Source: Zoroaster sp. YZ-2022
Taxonomy: Eukaryota > Echinodermata > Asteroidea > Forcipulatida > Zoroasteridae
Reading direction: 5' to 3'
Assembly: GCA_029582265.1 (NCBI GenBank)
Contig: CM055835.1
Location: forward strand, 7,183,500-7,247,499
DNA: 64,000 bases
Positions 36,601 to 48,600 of this stretch are shown here, one piece after another; within the stretch, counting starts at the first letter, position 1; every line of letters begins with the position of its first letter. Below the pieces are notes generated by a model. It did not search any database. It saw only the letters and a program-made list of their open reading frames with translations, and was not told where the DNA came from. A program made the position numbers and the translations under genes.

Positions 36601-39600
36601 TTCTGACATTCTGATCAGTGTGTCTGTGATCTGGGGGCGCAGGCGGCAGAATTGTATTTATTTATTTAATTATAATCAGGCCAGGACCCACCATAGACTA
36701 ATTGCCCCTATTCAAATTGTTACCGTAAAACCATGCTTGGCAAGATTATTTTTATTTTTAGAAATTTGTAAGTATGTTATATCCTTTCCTCAAAGGCAAT
36801 GTTCCAATACAAAATATTTTTCCCCTGGACTTTGCCATGAAAAGAGCAAAAAACAGGGGCGATACATCTTTAATTGTTCTTATTTATTTATATTTTGATT
36901 TATATTAACATTTGTATTTATATTTTTATTTTGAATTTAATTTCTTTGATTTTGTTTGTTTATTTATTTATTTATTTATTTTTATTTACTTTACTTATTT
37001 ATTTATTTATTTAATTTTTTTGTGGTGCACCTTGTCAGGAAGAATAATGTTGGCAATATAAATTCCCTCTGTCCTCCCTGTGATGGGTTTGGCGATCGAG
37101 CTGAAGAGCGTATCCTGCCCAGTTGAATCATGGAGTCGTATCTTGCTGATTGACCGGATCATTTCTGGTGCGGATACTTTGATCAGCATCAACACCTCGG
37201 ATCCTTTAAAAAAATAAATTAATAATTCACATTATATTTGAATAAAGTTCGTGTTTGCGGAATACTAATGGTGAGTGCATATTTTCTTGATTTTGTAATA
37301 AACGTTTGAGCTTCCTACCTGCCACTGGCAAACCGTCAACTGGATGAGCAGTTTCTAATTGGTCAACTTCCAGAAAGTCAAAGGTGAAATCCAGGAGGCT
37401 ATTTGCCGAGACAGTCACTCTATACTCAGAGGTTAGTTCCAAATTTTGCAAATTGATAACCCAGGTTCCTTTTGTATCTGACGTGGTGGTGTTGACGCTG
37501 AAAACAGTATGTTGATCGGAGCTTGTGAATACATCGGCACCTATCTCCCTTGGAGTACCTTCAGTACCTAGAATTAAGATACAGGGCAAAATAATTAATC
37601 TTTAACATTGTTGGTAATCTCAAAGAACTTAAATCACAATTTTATATGAAAATTATTATTTTTTATTCATTCTGGTTTTATTATCAAAACTCATTGCAGT
37701 ACATATTAAAAACTGAATTGCGAGTCGATTTACAAGTTACAAGTAAAAAGTATATTATATACATAAATTTACTGATGATAAAAAAAAAACTACTGTACGT
37801 ACACATTAACATTACTAAAAAACATTTTAGGCTAAATAACTAAACTGGAACAATACTACACTGGTTAAAAAAGTTGTAAGATACAGTTAATGCATTTAAA
37901 AACGAAGTAGAATTAAAATGACAATTACATCAACCCAATGGGATAGTGTTTCATAATGTAGTGCACAGTATGCATTATGCAAAGTATGCACCGCATCACA
38001 AAACAACAGCAAAAGAAAACAACATTGTCTCAGGAAAGCCATAATCCTATAAACTATAAAATGGGCACACCGTTGTCAGTATATTAAGATTTCGTTTTAA
38101 TTGATTTTATTTTATTAGTCTGCTTACTTTACTTTGTTAATTAGTCTACACAAAGCTGGGAAGCAGGAGTTCTTGAATCTGTCAGTATTGCGTATCTGTC
38201 ATTATTAAGTGTAACGTTGATGATAGTGTACCGGTATAACATCCCTTGAAATGTTTAATAGAATAGTTACTGTGTTGGGCATTACTAAACACGTTTAATC
38301 CATATGTTTCTGATAAAATTTGTTAAACATGTATTGCCTATTGATCTGCAAATAGTGCACTGTGCGTATAAAACCTAAATTACCTCCAGGGTTCACAATA
38401 TTCACTGTGTCACTTGCCAATGGACCAATTATAGACACCAGTATCTCTTTTACAGTGGAATCAACTGGCACATCTACCCTGAAGGCATCTTGATTTAGTG
38501 AACTCCTCTTTGTTATTGTTACCTGCAGAAGAATGGATAATAAATATGTGCCCTTTAAGTGACGGGTTGTTTAACAGGCAGTAGACATAAAACCCCTGTT
38601 TTTGGACGGTGAGCTGAGCCTGCCTAAAATGGGTAAATATTCTGGTAATTGTGACATGGTAATTGACATGGTCATTGTGAGAGCCTTCAGAACCCATAAT
38701 GAGATTTACCACACTGTGTTACCACAAAACTTTTGTCTCTTTGTGTGGCATGGTGGAATAGGCCTGCTATCCTACGTTTTGTGGGCATGCGTACATTTTG
38801 TACGAGCACGCATAATTATGCTCTATACCCACGGTTTCAGAGAATCTGAGATAACGGTCTGCGCGCGCTCGTGTCCGTCTAAACAGAGAATTTTGCTAAG
38901 CAAATATTTGTTACTTAGCAATATAAAACAGACTACCAGGGAAAATGCATACATTTTGTATGAACATTTGGCATGGTAACCAAAGAAATTTGCTAAGCAA
39001 ATTTTTCTGAAATCGGCCCCTCTTCGTAAGTCGATACGTAATACGCGCGGGCATCGGTAGTATGTACATTCTTTTTGCTACTTCCAGCTCCAAAGCTGGC
39101 TTACTGTAGTGTGTAATTTAACCTAAATTCCCTGATTTTAACGTTCAAAAGCGATTCTTTTTTGAGGCAGAAATTTACTTTACCTTTACTTTACAACACA
39201 TACGTTTAAATGCAAGTCCCAAGCTGGTTTATGTTGGAACTGTGTCACACTAGGAACAGGATAACCCCTACCCCCATGCTGCCACACATCAGACCGTGTC
39301 TTGACACATAAATTGTCTAAGTAAGACTAATTGCGGTGACACCATGTGAAATTCTCAATTGAGGAGTAATTAGTTCTGAAAAGAACTGGAGGTACAACTC
39401 TAGTTCTTTTCAGAACAATTACTCAAATAGCTACATGATGTCACCTGCATGTGTCTGCTTATCCTCCTCACCATGGAAAGCTATTGGGGCGAACACAAAG
39501 TGATTATCCAATAGGTGGATTATAAATCAATTAATGAAGGAGATTGTCAAAACATAACACTGCACAAACGTTCATGGAGAGGGTACGATTGATATGCGCA

Positions 39601-42600
39601 TATACAGTAACACACACTAACCTTTGAGGCGCGGATGTTGCCTTGTACAATTCGTGACAAACCTCTAATTCCAGTATTATCCGTCATGTAGATCTCACCA
39701 CCCGATGCGCTGGCAATGGTCACATAGGACGGTGACAGGGTGCTGCCACCCGTTTCTGATGAGAGACAATAGGATGATAAATTTGTGATGATGAAATTTG
39801 GTGAAATAATTAATAACATCTTTGTGCAATCCTCTGAAAAATGGTAAAGTAAATTACAGCATGTCTGCAGAGAGACGTCGTAGGTGAATCCAGAGAAAGG
39901 GACGGGGTACTGCCACTTAAGGAACAAGGAGGTAGCTATACCTTCTTCTGGAAAGGGCAACCGGAAGTGGACCATCGACTGCATGGTGTTGGTTTTGAAG
40001 AATAGCCTCATTAATCAACACGAGTTCCCTATAAGTGCTTATTTATGACTCCCCACCTTAAACCATGCAGCTGCATACACCAACCTAGCTTGGCAGAGTC
40101 CTTTTCTGACATCCAAGAAGGAGAAATTAATAATTGTCCTTAGAGATTTTACCAGAGTTGGAAGGGACTCTAATCTATAGAATGGAAACATAGGCAAGGT
40201 AGGAGTTGGTAAGGTGAATGACAATGACAGACCTCCTGACCAAATGTTTAAAACACAGTGCTCATCACCACTAAACACCCTGATCCAATAAAGAAACAAG
40301 CGCAAGACATCATGTGGCAATACCAGAGATCCCAAGCACCTTACTGACTAACCCAGCTAACATGCATACGTTTTTGCATACGAATTTACGGTTGGCCTAA
40401 CACTGGCAATGGACGTCGCCTTGACGTTAGTTTTTCCATCGGGCCAACGTCAAAGTCGTTCGGCCAACGTTAGACCAACGTTGGGCCAATGTCTCCACAA
40501 CGTCGGGACATGTTGGGCCAACGTCAGCATGCCCAACGTTTGTACAACGTATTGGTCATACGTTGGGCCAAAGTAATATTTTATGATCGGCGCTGCGTCG
40601 GTAGTTGACGTCGCCTTGACGTTAGTTTTTCCATCGAGCCAACGTCAAAGACGTTGGGCCAACGTTGGGCCAACGTTGGGCCAATGTCCCCACAACGTCA
40701 GGACATGTTGGCCAATGTCAGCATGCCAAACGTTTGTATAACGTGTTGATCGTACGTTGGGGTAGTTGATGTTGCTTTTGACGTGATGACCAATTGTGAG
40801 CATATTTTTCTTACAACATATTCTGTCTGCCATTATTCTTAAGTGACCGCTTCAAACAAAATAATTATTACACTAGGCCAACGTACTTGCTTTTTCGGTT
40901 AAATGTCGCCAACCAATCTGACACAGTAGTGTCAGATGGCCACTCCAAGGTGGGGGTACTAAGTCATTGAATTGTTACAACAACTCCACACTGAAGAACC
41001 AGCCCCTCGCACCGAAACAAGACAAGTTAATAACCAGCCTCTTCACGGTGCGAATGCGGAGGGAGGGGTAACTAGTCAGAACAAGACAGTTGTTAAACTG
41101 CCTCTGCCCCTATAAGCAATTGTGGTTAAGTGTCTTTAAGGACTAAGTGTCATGACAGGATTGAACCCGACATTTGTTCTGCTGCTTACGCCAGAACCTG
41201 AGTCCGGTAAGCTAGACCGCTCAGCCACGACATCATCCATATATCCATTAACATTTTGAAAGAAGCTGCATGTTCTATGGGTTTTTGTTTTGTAGCCAAT
41301 CAAAATTCCTGTTACACGGGTAATAACCCTGCAAATTGAAATTTTGATTAGCTACTAAACAAAAACAAACAATTTCAGAGTATCTTTCAAAAGCTGTTAA
41401 TGTTTAATGGAGATATGCGCCGACGGGACGTTGCGTCACCCACACTATAATTACGTCGTACCAAAGCTGGAAATCGGCTTCGTATAATGCATAATTTTAC
41501 CAACATCGGCACAACGTATGATGCGCCGTAGTTAGGTTGTACACATTGTAACTACGGTGAGGCAACGTTGAAAATTTTACTGCACAACATTAAGCAACGT
41601 CGGCACAACCATAATGCCACGACGTTAGGTTGCCCATATTAAACTTACGTGCCAACGTTGGAAATCGACTTTGTATACTTGACAACATTTGCCAACGTCG
41701 GCAAAATCATGATGCGCCGACGTTACATTACCCACATTATAATAACGTGGTGCCAACGTTGGAAATTGACCTCGTATACTGCATAACCTTTGCCAACGTC
41801 GGCACAACCATAATGCGCCGACGTTAGGTTGTCCAGTTATAGCTACGTTGTGCCAACATTGATAATAGACCTATTATACTGCATAACAGAACGTTATTGC
41901 AACGTTTATAAATTTACCCGGAACTACAAGACGTTCAGCCAACGTCCGTACAACGTCGGTATTTTGACGCCGACTTATCTGACGTTCGCCAACATCGGCC
42001 CAACGTATGCATGTTAGCTGGGTAAGTTATTGTTTGTGACCGGGATCGCAAAGATGTCCTCATCACTCAAAATATGACTGAGAAGTGTCCAGTCTGGTTT
42101 GATAAAAAATGACCAGGAGAGCCAAATGTTTTTGACCCCAAGTTTTTGTCCATCAACAGGCCACGGCAGAGATGCAACGGAGAATCTGCATAATGAAGAA
42201 CGGATGTTGGGTGGACAAGGTGCAGGTGATCATCAAACGTCTTGTGGACCTCAATGAATGGTTTCTAACAAAAATGCTGTACCAAAGCCATGTTCAGTCC
42301 TAGGACTCAATGGCCAACTCCCTTGAGACCCAACAATGCAAGGGGAACTGATTAAAGAAAAAGAGGGCAGCCAACGCTCACAGAATGGAGCACTCCAAAG
42401 ATCTTCTCAACCAAGACTCTGATATTGTTGTGGGTTTCTCCAATTGAATCCAACAACACCCAACAAGAGAAGAGTTTGGGACCTCTCTACCTTTTTTGAA
42501 GTGAGGAGGTCCATCAGGATAAAGAACAACACAGCACCTTTAATATATGGAATCCCAGCAGAAGTCTTCAAGGAGGCCGGGGCCAGGGCCAGGAACCAAC

Positions 42601-45600
42601 ATCTCAGTTACACATCCTTTGAATGACGAGGAAATCTTTGATGACCTTCGGGATACAGAGAGTGAATATTTCTATGAAAAGGGATAGGTCTGACTGTGGA
42701 AACTACAGAGAAATTGCACTACTCTCCATCGCAGGAAACATCATTGCAAGAATCCTTCTAAACCACCTCAGTTACTATTGCTGAAGAGACTCACCTGGAA
42801 TCCAAGTGTGGCTTCAGGTATTCACGGGGCACACTTAACTGGCATACTCGCAACAACAACAGCTAAGTCAATGGTGAGGCACTCAGGTATGGTTGCCACC
42901 TGTGACCATCTTCGTCTACTCAATGACAATAAAAAAGAAGGCCCTGATTCTCAGAAATCTTCCTTGCTGGGATGTTTCATCTGACCACTGACAAAAACCG
43001 ACAAACTCACTTTCAAAATGAATGGAATCTCTTTAAAATAAGCCGTCTAAGGCCAAGACCTTATCTGACATCAGTTATCGAATACCGATATGCGGATGAC
43101 TGTTGTGACTACACACTCGGAAATAATCTATTCTGAAGATATGGAAGATTTCTGGATACAAGGTCTTAAATGTAAACAAAACAAACAAACATTTGAAACA
43201 AGTCCTAAGATTCCATTCTGAATATTCGAAAGGATCAGTATTCGCAATACGCTTACCCACCAATCAGTTTTCTTGTTGTGGTTTAACAGATCCTCTATTT
43301 ATTCGGTCCTTTTTTTATATTTTATTTATTTAAAAAAATTGTATGCGCGTAGAGAATCATTCTAACCATGTACGGTGGTATGCACTTTACTTAATCATTT
43401 CATTGTTATTACCTCTTTTACGACGCGTGGAGGGACATGTGTCAGTCAAAAGGAAAACCACTTTAACCCTTTTCTCATTAACCAAGGCAAGAACATCTGA
43501 GAGCTTCTCTTTGTCCTTGTCACCAGCGTCTGTGTACACGTACACAATATTTCCATCCATACTAAAGTAAGAGGAAACACAAAAATACTCGACACAATTA
43601 TATATATAGTGTCGGTATGAGCATAATATTACCCCTTGTCATTGGCCCAATTTACATCATTCCAAGTAGAACCGTCTAAGCTTACTGGGAAGTATATAAT
43701 CATCTCTAGCTATTCTGGCTAACGGTGTCTTGATCAAGGGAACAAGCACCACCTGGCAAAGATTCAAACCCACATTCTGATGATTCTGTCATCCAAACAC
43801 ATAAACACATATGCCCGATGAAGTAAACCGCAAGCCCTGACACACAATGTTATAATGGTTTATTAATGCATTATTCATTTAGATAATGAGTTTTGCTTCT
43901 GAGTGTTATAAGTTTTGTAATAAAACAGTCCAATGCTTCCATACTTACTAATAGCCTATACTGTTTAAAGGCCGCAATTTTGCAATCTCAAAGGAAATAA
44001 ATGATACAATCTTTAAACAAAACTTACATGTTTATGATAGTATCAAACAACATCAGCAGCAACAACGGTGACCTTGTGACCTTATCACGAGGGGTATTAA
44101 TTTCATTCACTGAGTTAATCTAAAATTAGCACTCCAATTCCATGCCCTGTTGATCGTGACGATATTGTCCCTTTAAACATTTCGAAGTGCTATTCGGGAA
44201 TAAACAAACTTTGAAGTAGTGTACATTGACCAGTGTGAACATTTTACTGTAACTTTTACAATTTAAAATGTTCTCAAAAATGTCTTTTCTCAAAACTTTT
44301 GACCAATTAAATTGAATATTTAACAGGTTGTTCCTTCATTATTATGAATATTATGAAATTTCATCATAGGTGTAAATGAGCTTTGAACTTGATTCACCTG
44401 TTTTGGATGCCTAGTTCCAGTCCGCTATTAGCCAACTCAGGACAGTCACCACCACCTTTTGCTTGTAGATCATTAACAAATGCAATGCAATCTTGCGGGT
44501 CAGTAGTGACTAAAGCAGGTCCAATACCTATCTCATAAATATTCAAAGGAGGGTACAACATTGTTATTTGGATAATATGTTTATTTCCACCGTGTAGTTT
44601 CAAGAAAGGGGATAATTGTTTAATTGAGAAAAAAAAATTTAAAAAGGTTACAGATTTTAAATACTTTCCCTTTTTCCCCAAAACCTGCAATTCGACATAA
44701 TTACTTTTTTCTCTAAGATGAAAGCATTTCTCAGGATGATTGATACGTGAAAAACTTGACACATTCATATACTGAATATCGAAATTTGTGTTCGCCAGTT
44801 AAAATTTCTGAATGCGTTTTCACTATACAAACAACCCATGTGGAAATTTGAAAAATTGATCTTAAAACTGTCATGGCTGTCTGTATTAATAATAATGGGG
44901 TTGGGGTGAGAGTAATTGTTAACTTGGTGTTTTAAACTTTAAAGCTTGGAACTTTCAGACATGCCAGCTGCACTTCTAGTTTCTTAACTGCATGGTGTGC
45001 AAACTACTTTCATGAAGAATCGCTCACATCAAAGCCTGTGCACTGAGGTTGCTAAACATGATATAGCACCCAACTGAATAAAAGGTTTTGGCTGTTGCAG
45101 TGCCGTGTCGCACAGTACAGCTATGCCGCCTGTCAATTAAAGATGTAACGCCCGTGTTTTACTGGCAATTTCTGAAATGTTTTGTTTCATTGGAACATTG
45201 ATAATTTCTGTGTAGAAAGGAACACAAACAGCCTACTTTGAAATTAGAAATTTCACAAAATAGTCGTTATAATCTTTTTTACAGTGAAACATTTTAAAGC
45301 AATTTTCCCCTTCTTCAAGTAAAAAAGCGATACCCCGATGAAAAATTACATTGTCGGAAATGGCTGATACATCTTTAAACGGCACAGATTAACCAATAGG
45401 GTCACGCCTTTCCATGACAATTGTCATGCATATTACAGTGTTATAGTCGACTACACCTTTTCAAGTCCGAGTCCGAGTCCGAGTCCGAGTCCGAGTCCGA
45501 GTCCGAGGAGGAGTCCGAGTCCGAGGAGGAGTCCGAGTCCGAGTCTAATCTTTAAACGGCAAAGATTAACCAATAGGGTCACGCCTTTCCATGACAATTG

Positions 45601-48600
45601 TTATGCATATCACAGTGTTGTAGTCGACTCCACCTTTTCAAGTCCATGTCCAAGTCTAAGCCCGAGTCCGAATCCAAGTCTGAGTCCGAATCCAAGTCTA
45701 AGTCCGAATACGAATTCAAGTCCAACTCCGAGTCCAAGTCCAAATCCGAGTCCAAGTCCAAATCCGAGTCCAAGTCCAAATCCGAGTCTAAGTCTAAGTC
45801 CAAGTCTAAGTCCGAGTCCGAATCCAAGTCCGAATCCAAGTCCGAATCCAAGTCCAAGTCCAAGTCCAAGTCTAAGTCCGAGTCCGAATCCAAGTCCGAG
45901 TCCAAGTCAAAATCAAATTCCGAGTCCAAGTCCAAGTCCCAGCAGCCATGTCCGAGGCTATGTCCGTGTATTGTGTCATAAAACAAACTACATACGTATA
46001 TTATAAACAATGCCGTGTTTTTCTTAATGGCAATTTCCGGACATTTTCTTTTTCTTCATTGCTATTTGACTTGAAGAAGAGAAAACAAATGTTTTCAAAT
46101 GACACATTTCTTTGTAATCGTGATACGAATAATAGTAAATATGTACCGGAATGAATATAAGGCGAGCATCGTCACACATTTATTTTTAGCACTTCATTGT
46201 TGGTGTCTATATTTACTTGTGTTTACTATCATGTATCATTCCAGGCAATGGGGGTTTCTACTTGGGTTTGTTTCTACATGGGTTTGGTTTGTACATGGGT
46301 AAGGTTTGTATATGGGTTTGGTTTGTACATGGGTAAGGTTTCTACATGGGTTTGTTTCGATTGAGCAGTGCCCGTGTTAATATTATTGTTAATAACCAGG
46401 ATTATCGCTGAATAAATTGACGTTTACTGTTATTTTGTCACTGTGCTCGTCCGCATTAATTTGTGGCTGGATCTCCATGAAATAACGCAATAATATCCCA
46501 ACATTACAAGGAAAGTTAATACATGGTCGTAAAAGTTCATTTGGTATATTTATAAATCGATCAATGCCGCCCTCAAACTGATCAACCTTCATGGCAAGCG
46601 CTAGCGTCCTCGACCTTTTGTTGCATTGGCGGTTCGGGAGGGGGGGGGGGGCAGGGCGCATGTGGATCCTTTGATAGCCGTGCACCTACATTTAGTATAC
46701 ATTTTTTATGCGTCCTCGTTTGATCGGACTACCTGAATTGACTATACATAATCGTACTCATAATCGGCTAATCGTAAGATATCAACAAATAATTTATTGA
46801 ATTTGTTTGCCAATAATTTGAATTGTCATATATTTCAGCCGGACTGAATCCTTGAGTCCCTTTTTTCAAATTCGAGTCCAAGTCTGAGTCCAAGTCACTG
46901 AATGTCGGTCACTCAATTTGGTTTTAAACAGGTTCTTGACCGAATTCTTCAAATGGGCGGGGACTATGGTTAACTCTGGTTTGGTATATTCTCCTCTGAA
47001 ACCAATCCTGAATAATGAGTGATCAAAATGTGACCAAACCTGGATCATTGAACGGTGCGATGACGTATTTAGAGGGCGCTAGACATGTTCCGCTGTGTTT
47101 GTTCACCACTTCAATGATCTCCTCCTTCACGGCTTGTATTTCGTCGGACATACTTGCGGTTGTGTCAACAACGAACGTCAGTGAGTTCCCAGTATCTAGG
47201 TTCAGCAATTTACGGAATTTCTGCTCTCCTATAAGTTTGTACAGACCAGTTTCTGTGAAAGTAACCAACAAAACAGAAATAAAACTGACATCATATTGCC
47301 TCCTCTAATGGCCCGAACCAGGAGTTGATTCAGGGTGGATTCATGGTCTAACAAACAACAAATAGGGCCGGTGCCACGGATGAGCGATTTAAACCATCTG
47401 TTCTGAATGTGGGTTCCAATCGATCCTGGCCGCAACTGTGGTGCTTGTGTTCTTGAGCAAGACGTTTGACTGTCACTGCTTATCTCAACCCATGATTATA
47501 AATGATTTCCAGCAATAGCTGGAGAATCCTATGTAATTCCCGCGTAGCATCCTAACCAGGGGAACAGAAATATTATTCTCAGTCGTTTTCATGCTAATGA
47601 AACTGGAATTACACACCGGCATGCTGAGCCAACATGGCTCGGGACAGTCTTTACACAGCGAAAAGGGACACCGTACAAAAAGGGGTGGGCTTATACCACA
47701 TGTCGTTGGAAGACTTATAATATAACAAACGACACAAGCGAGCAGGTACTCTAACCATTATTTCCCTTCCCTATAGCGAACTGGGAATCTCCGAATTGTG
47801 TAAAGAACATGGTATAACCACAGCTCTATGGTATAACATTCAAAAAGGATATTATGGTTTCCCACTAAATATTTATCTAAAAGTGACACAACATTATGTT
47901 TTGCCAGCCGTTTCCAAGCACGCCAAGTGTTTTCACGCGTTCCATCTTGAATGACCATTTCTCGGCTTTCGTTCAGAATAAAGGGGTTTTTGTTTTCTCT
48001 TTCTACGATAACCGGATATCCATTATTTTATTTCTGCACAACTTAGTGGATGGCAGCCATTTTGTCTGTTTACACTCTGTCTATATCATCTGTATATACA
48101 GTTCAGGTACATTGAAGGTAGGTAAACACCGTTCCCTATACCAATGTTGGGGATGCGACAATTGTTACGAGCGAACACAAACCTGGGTGATAGAAGAAAT
48201 CCTCGGTGGCTTGGAGTGCGGTGAGAGCGGCTTGTTGGTGATGGAAGTGATGAGGGGATAACCGTGGGTCTGATGTCTCCTTGTTGATCCCACCGAAGGC
48301 AGATGTGGTCCGTGACTCGTCGTTGACGCCACCATGTGAGCATTTCTTCGCTGGTATAGGGAACACAAAATATAAAACAAGGCTGTTTTGGTTATATTCA
48401 GTATCAGGGGAACAAATGTGGTAAACAGTGATGCCAGTGATGCCAGCCATCCAGCCAGCCAACCAGCCAGACTGTACTTTTTTATAATATCCGTAACTAG
48501 AAGGGGTTGGATCTATTGTGGGTGTAGGGGAACTAGGTGGTGGTGGGGGGGTGGGGGGGGGGGGTGTTTCCATGCAGTTTCAATGGGCACTTGAAGCATT

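Larger units (their letters stand above)
40352..42022. mobile_element. CGTTGG-word element with CCCAGCTAACATGCATACGTT ends and TAA target duplication
   Basis: The left end CCCAGCTAACATGCATACG and right end CGTATGCATGTTAGCTGGG are inverted, and TAA lies on each side (40349-40351, 42023-42025), as for PIF/Harbinger-type insertion. The outer 400-600 bases at both ends are crowded with variants of CAACGTTGG, GCCAACGTC and ACGTCGGCA. The middle (about 40770-41440) lacks these words and holds a SINE and another inverted repeat, probably secondary insertions. Another element with the same ends starts at 63478. Confidence 0.8.
39622..47252 (-). other. von Willebrand factor A domain of the VWA7-like protein (four exons)
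   Basis: Encoded by exons 47252-47040, 44527-44398, 43561-43413 and 39755-39622. The first strand [14 protein letters not shown] places the metal-binding site as D-x-T-x-S (residues 142-146), with Thr where integrin-type domains have Ser. [22 protein letters not shown] and VVFLLTD follow in the order seen in VWA7 and hemicentin A domains. All candidate metal ligands are present, so divalent cation binding is plausible. Confidence 0.85.

Noticed and set aside
38602..38979. 125-codon plus-strand open frame
   Set aside because: It lies antisense within a VWA7-like intron, overlaps a MITE, and has no recognisable motif.
40352..42022. CRISPR-like or tandem satellite array of CGTTGG words
   Set aside because: Spacing is irregular, words occur on both strands, and the block has transposon-type inverted ends with a TAA duplication.
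45579..46010. Long open frames on both strands (127 and 143 codons)
   Set aside because: They are produced by the hexamer array; no non-repeat coding flank, splice site or domain supports them.
48136..48573. 145-codon minus-strand frame with a Pro-rich start taken as one gene
   Set aside because: Only 48350-48183 is a real VWA7-like exon; the Pro-rich part comes from the intronic poly-G tract.
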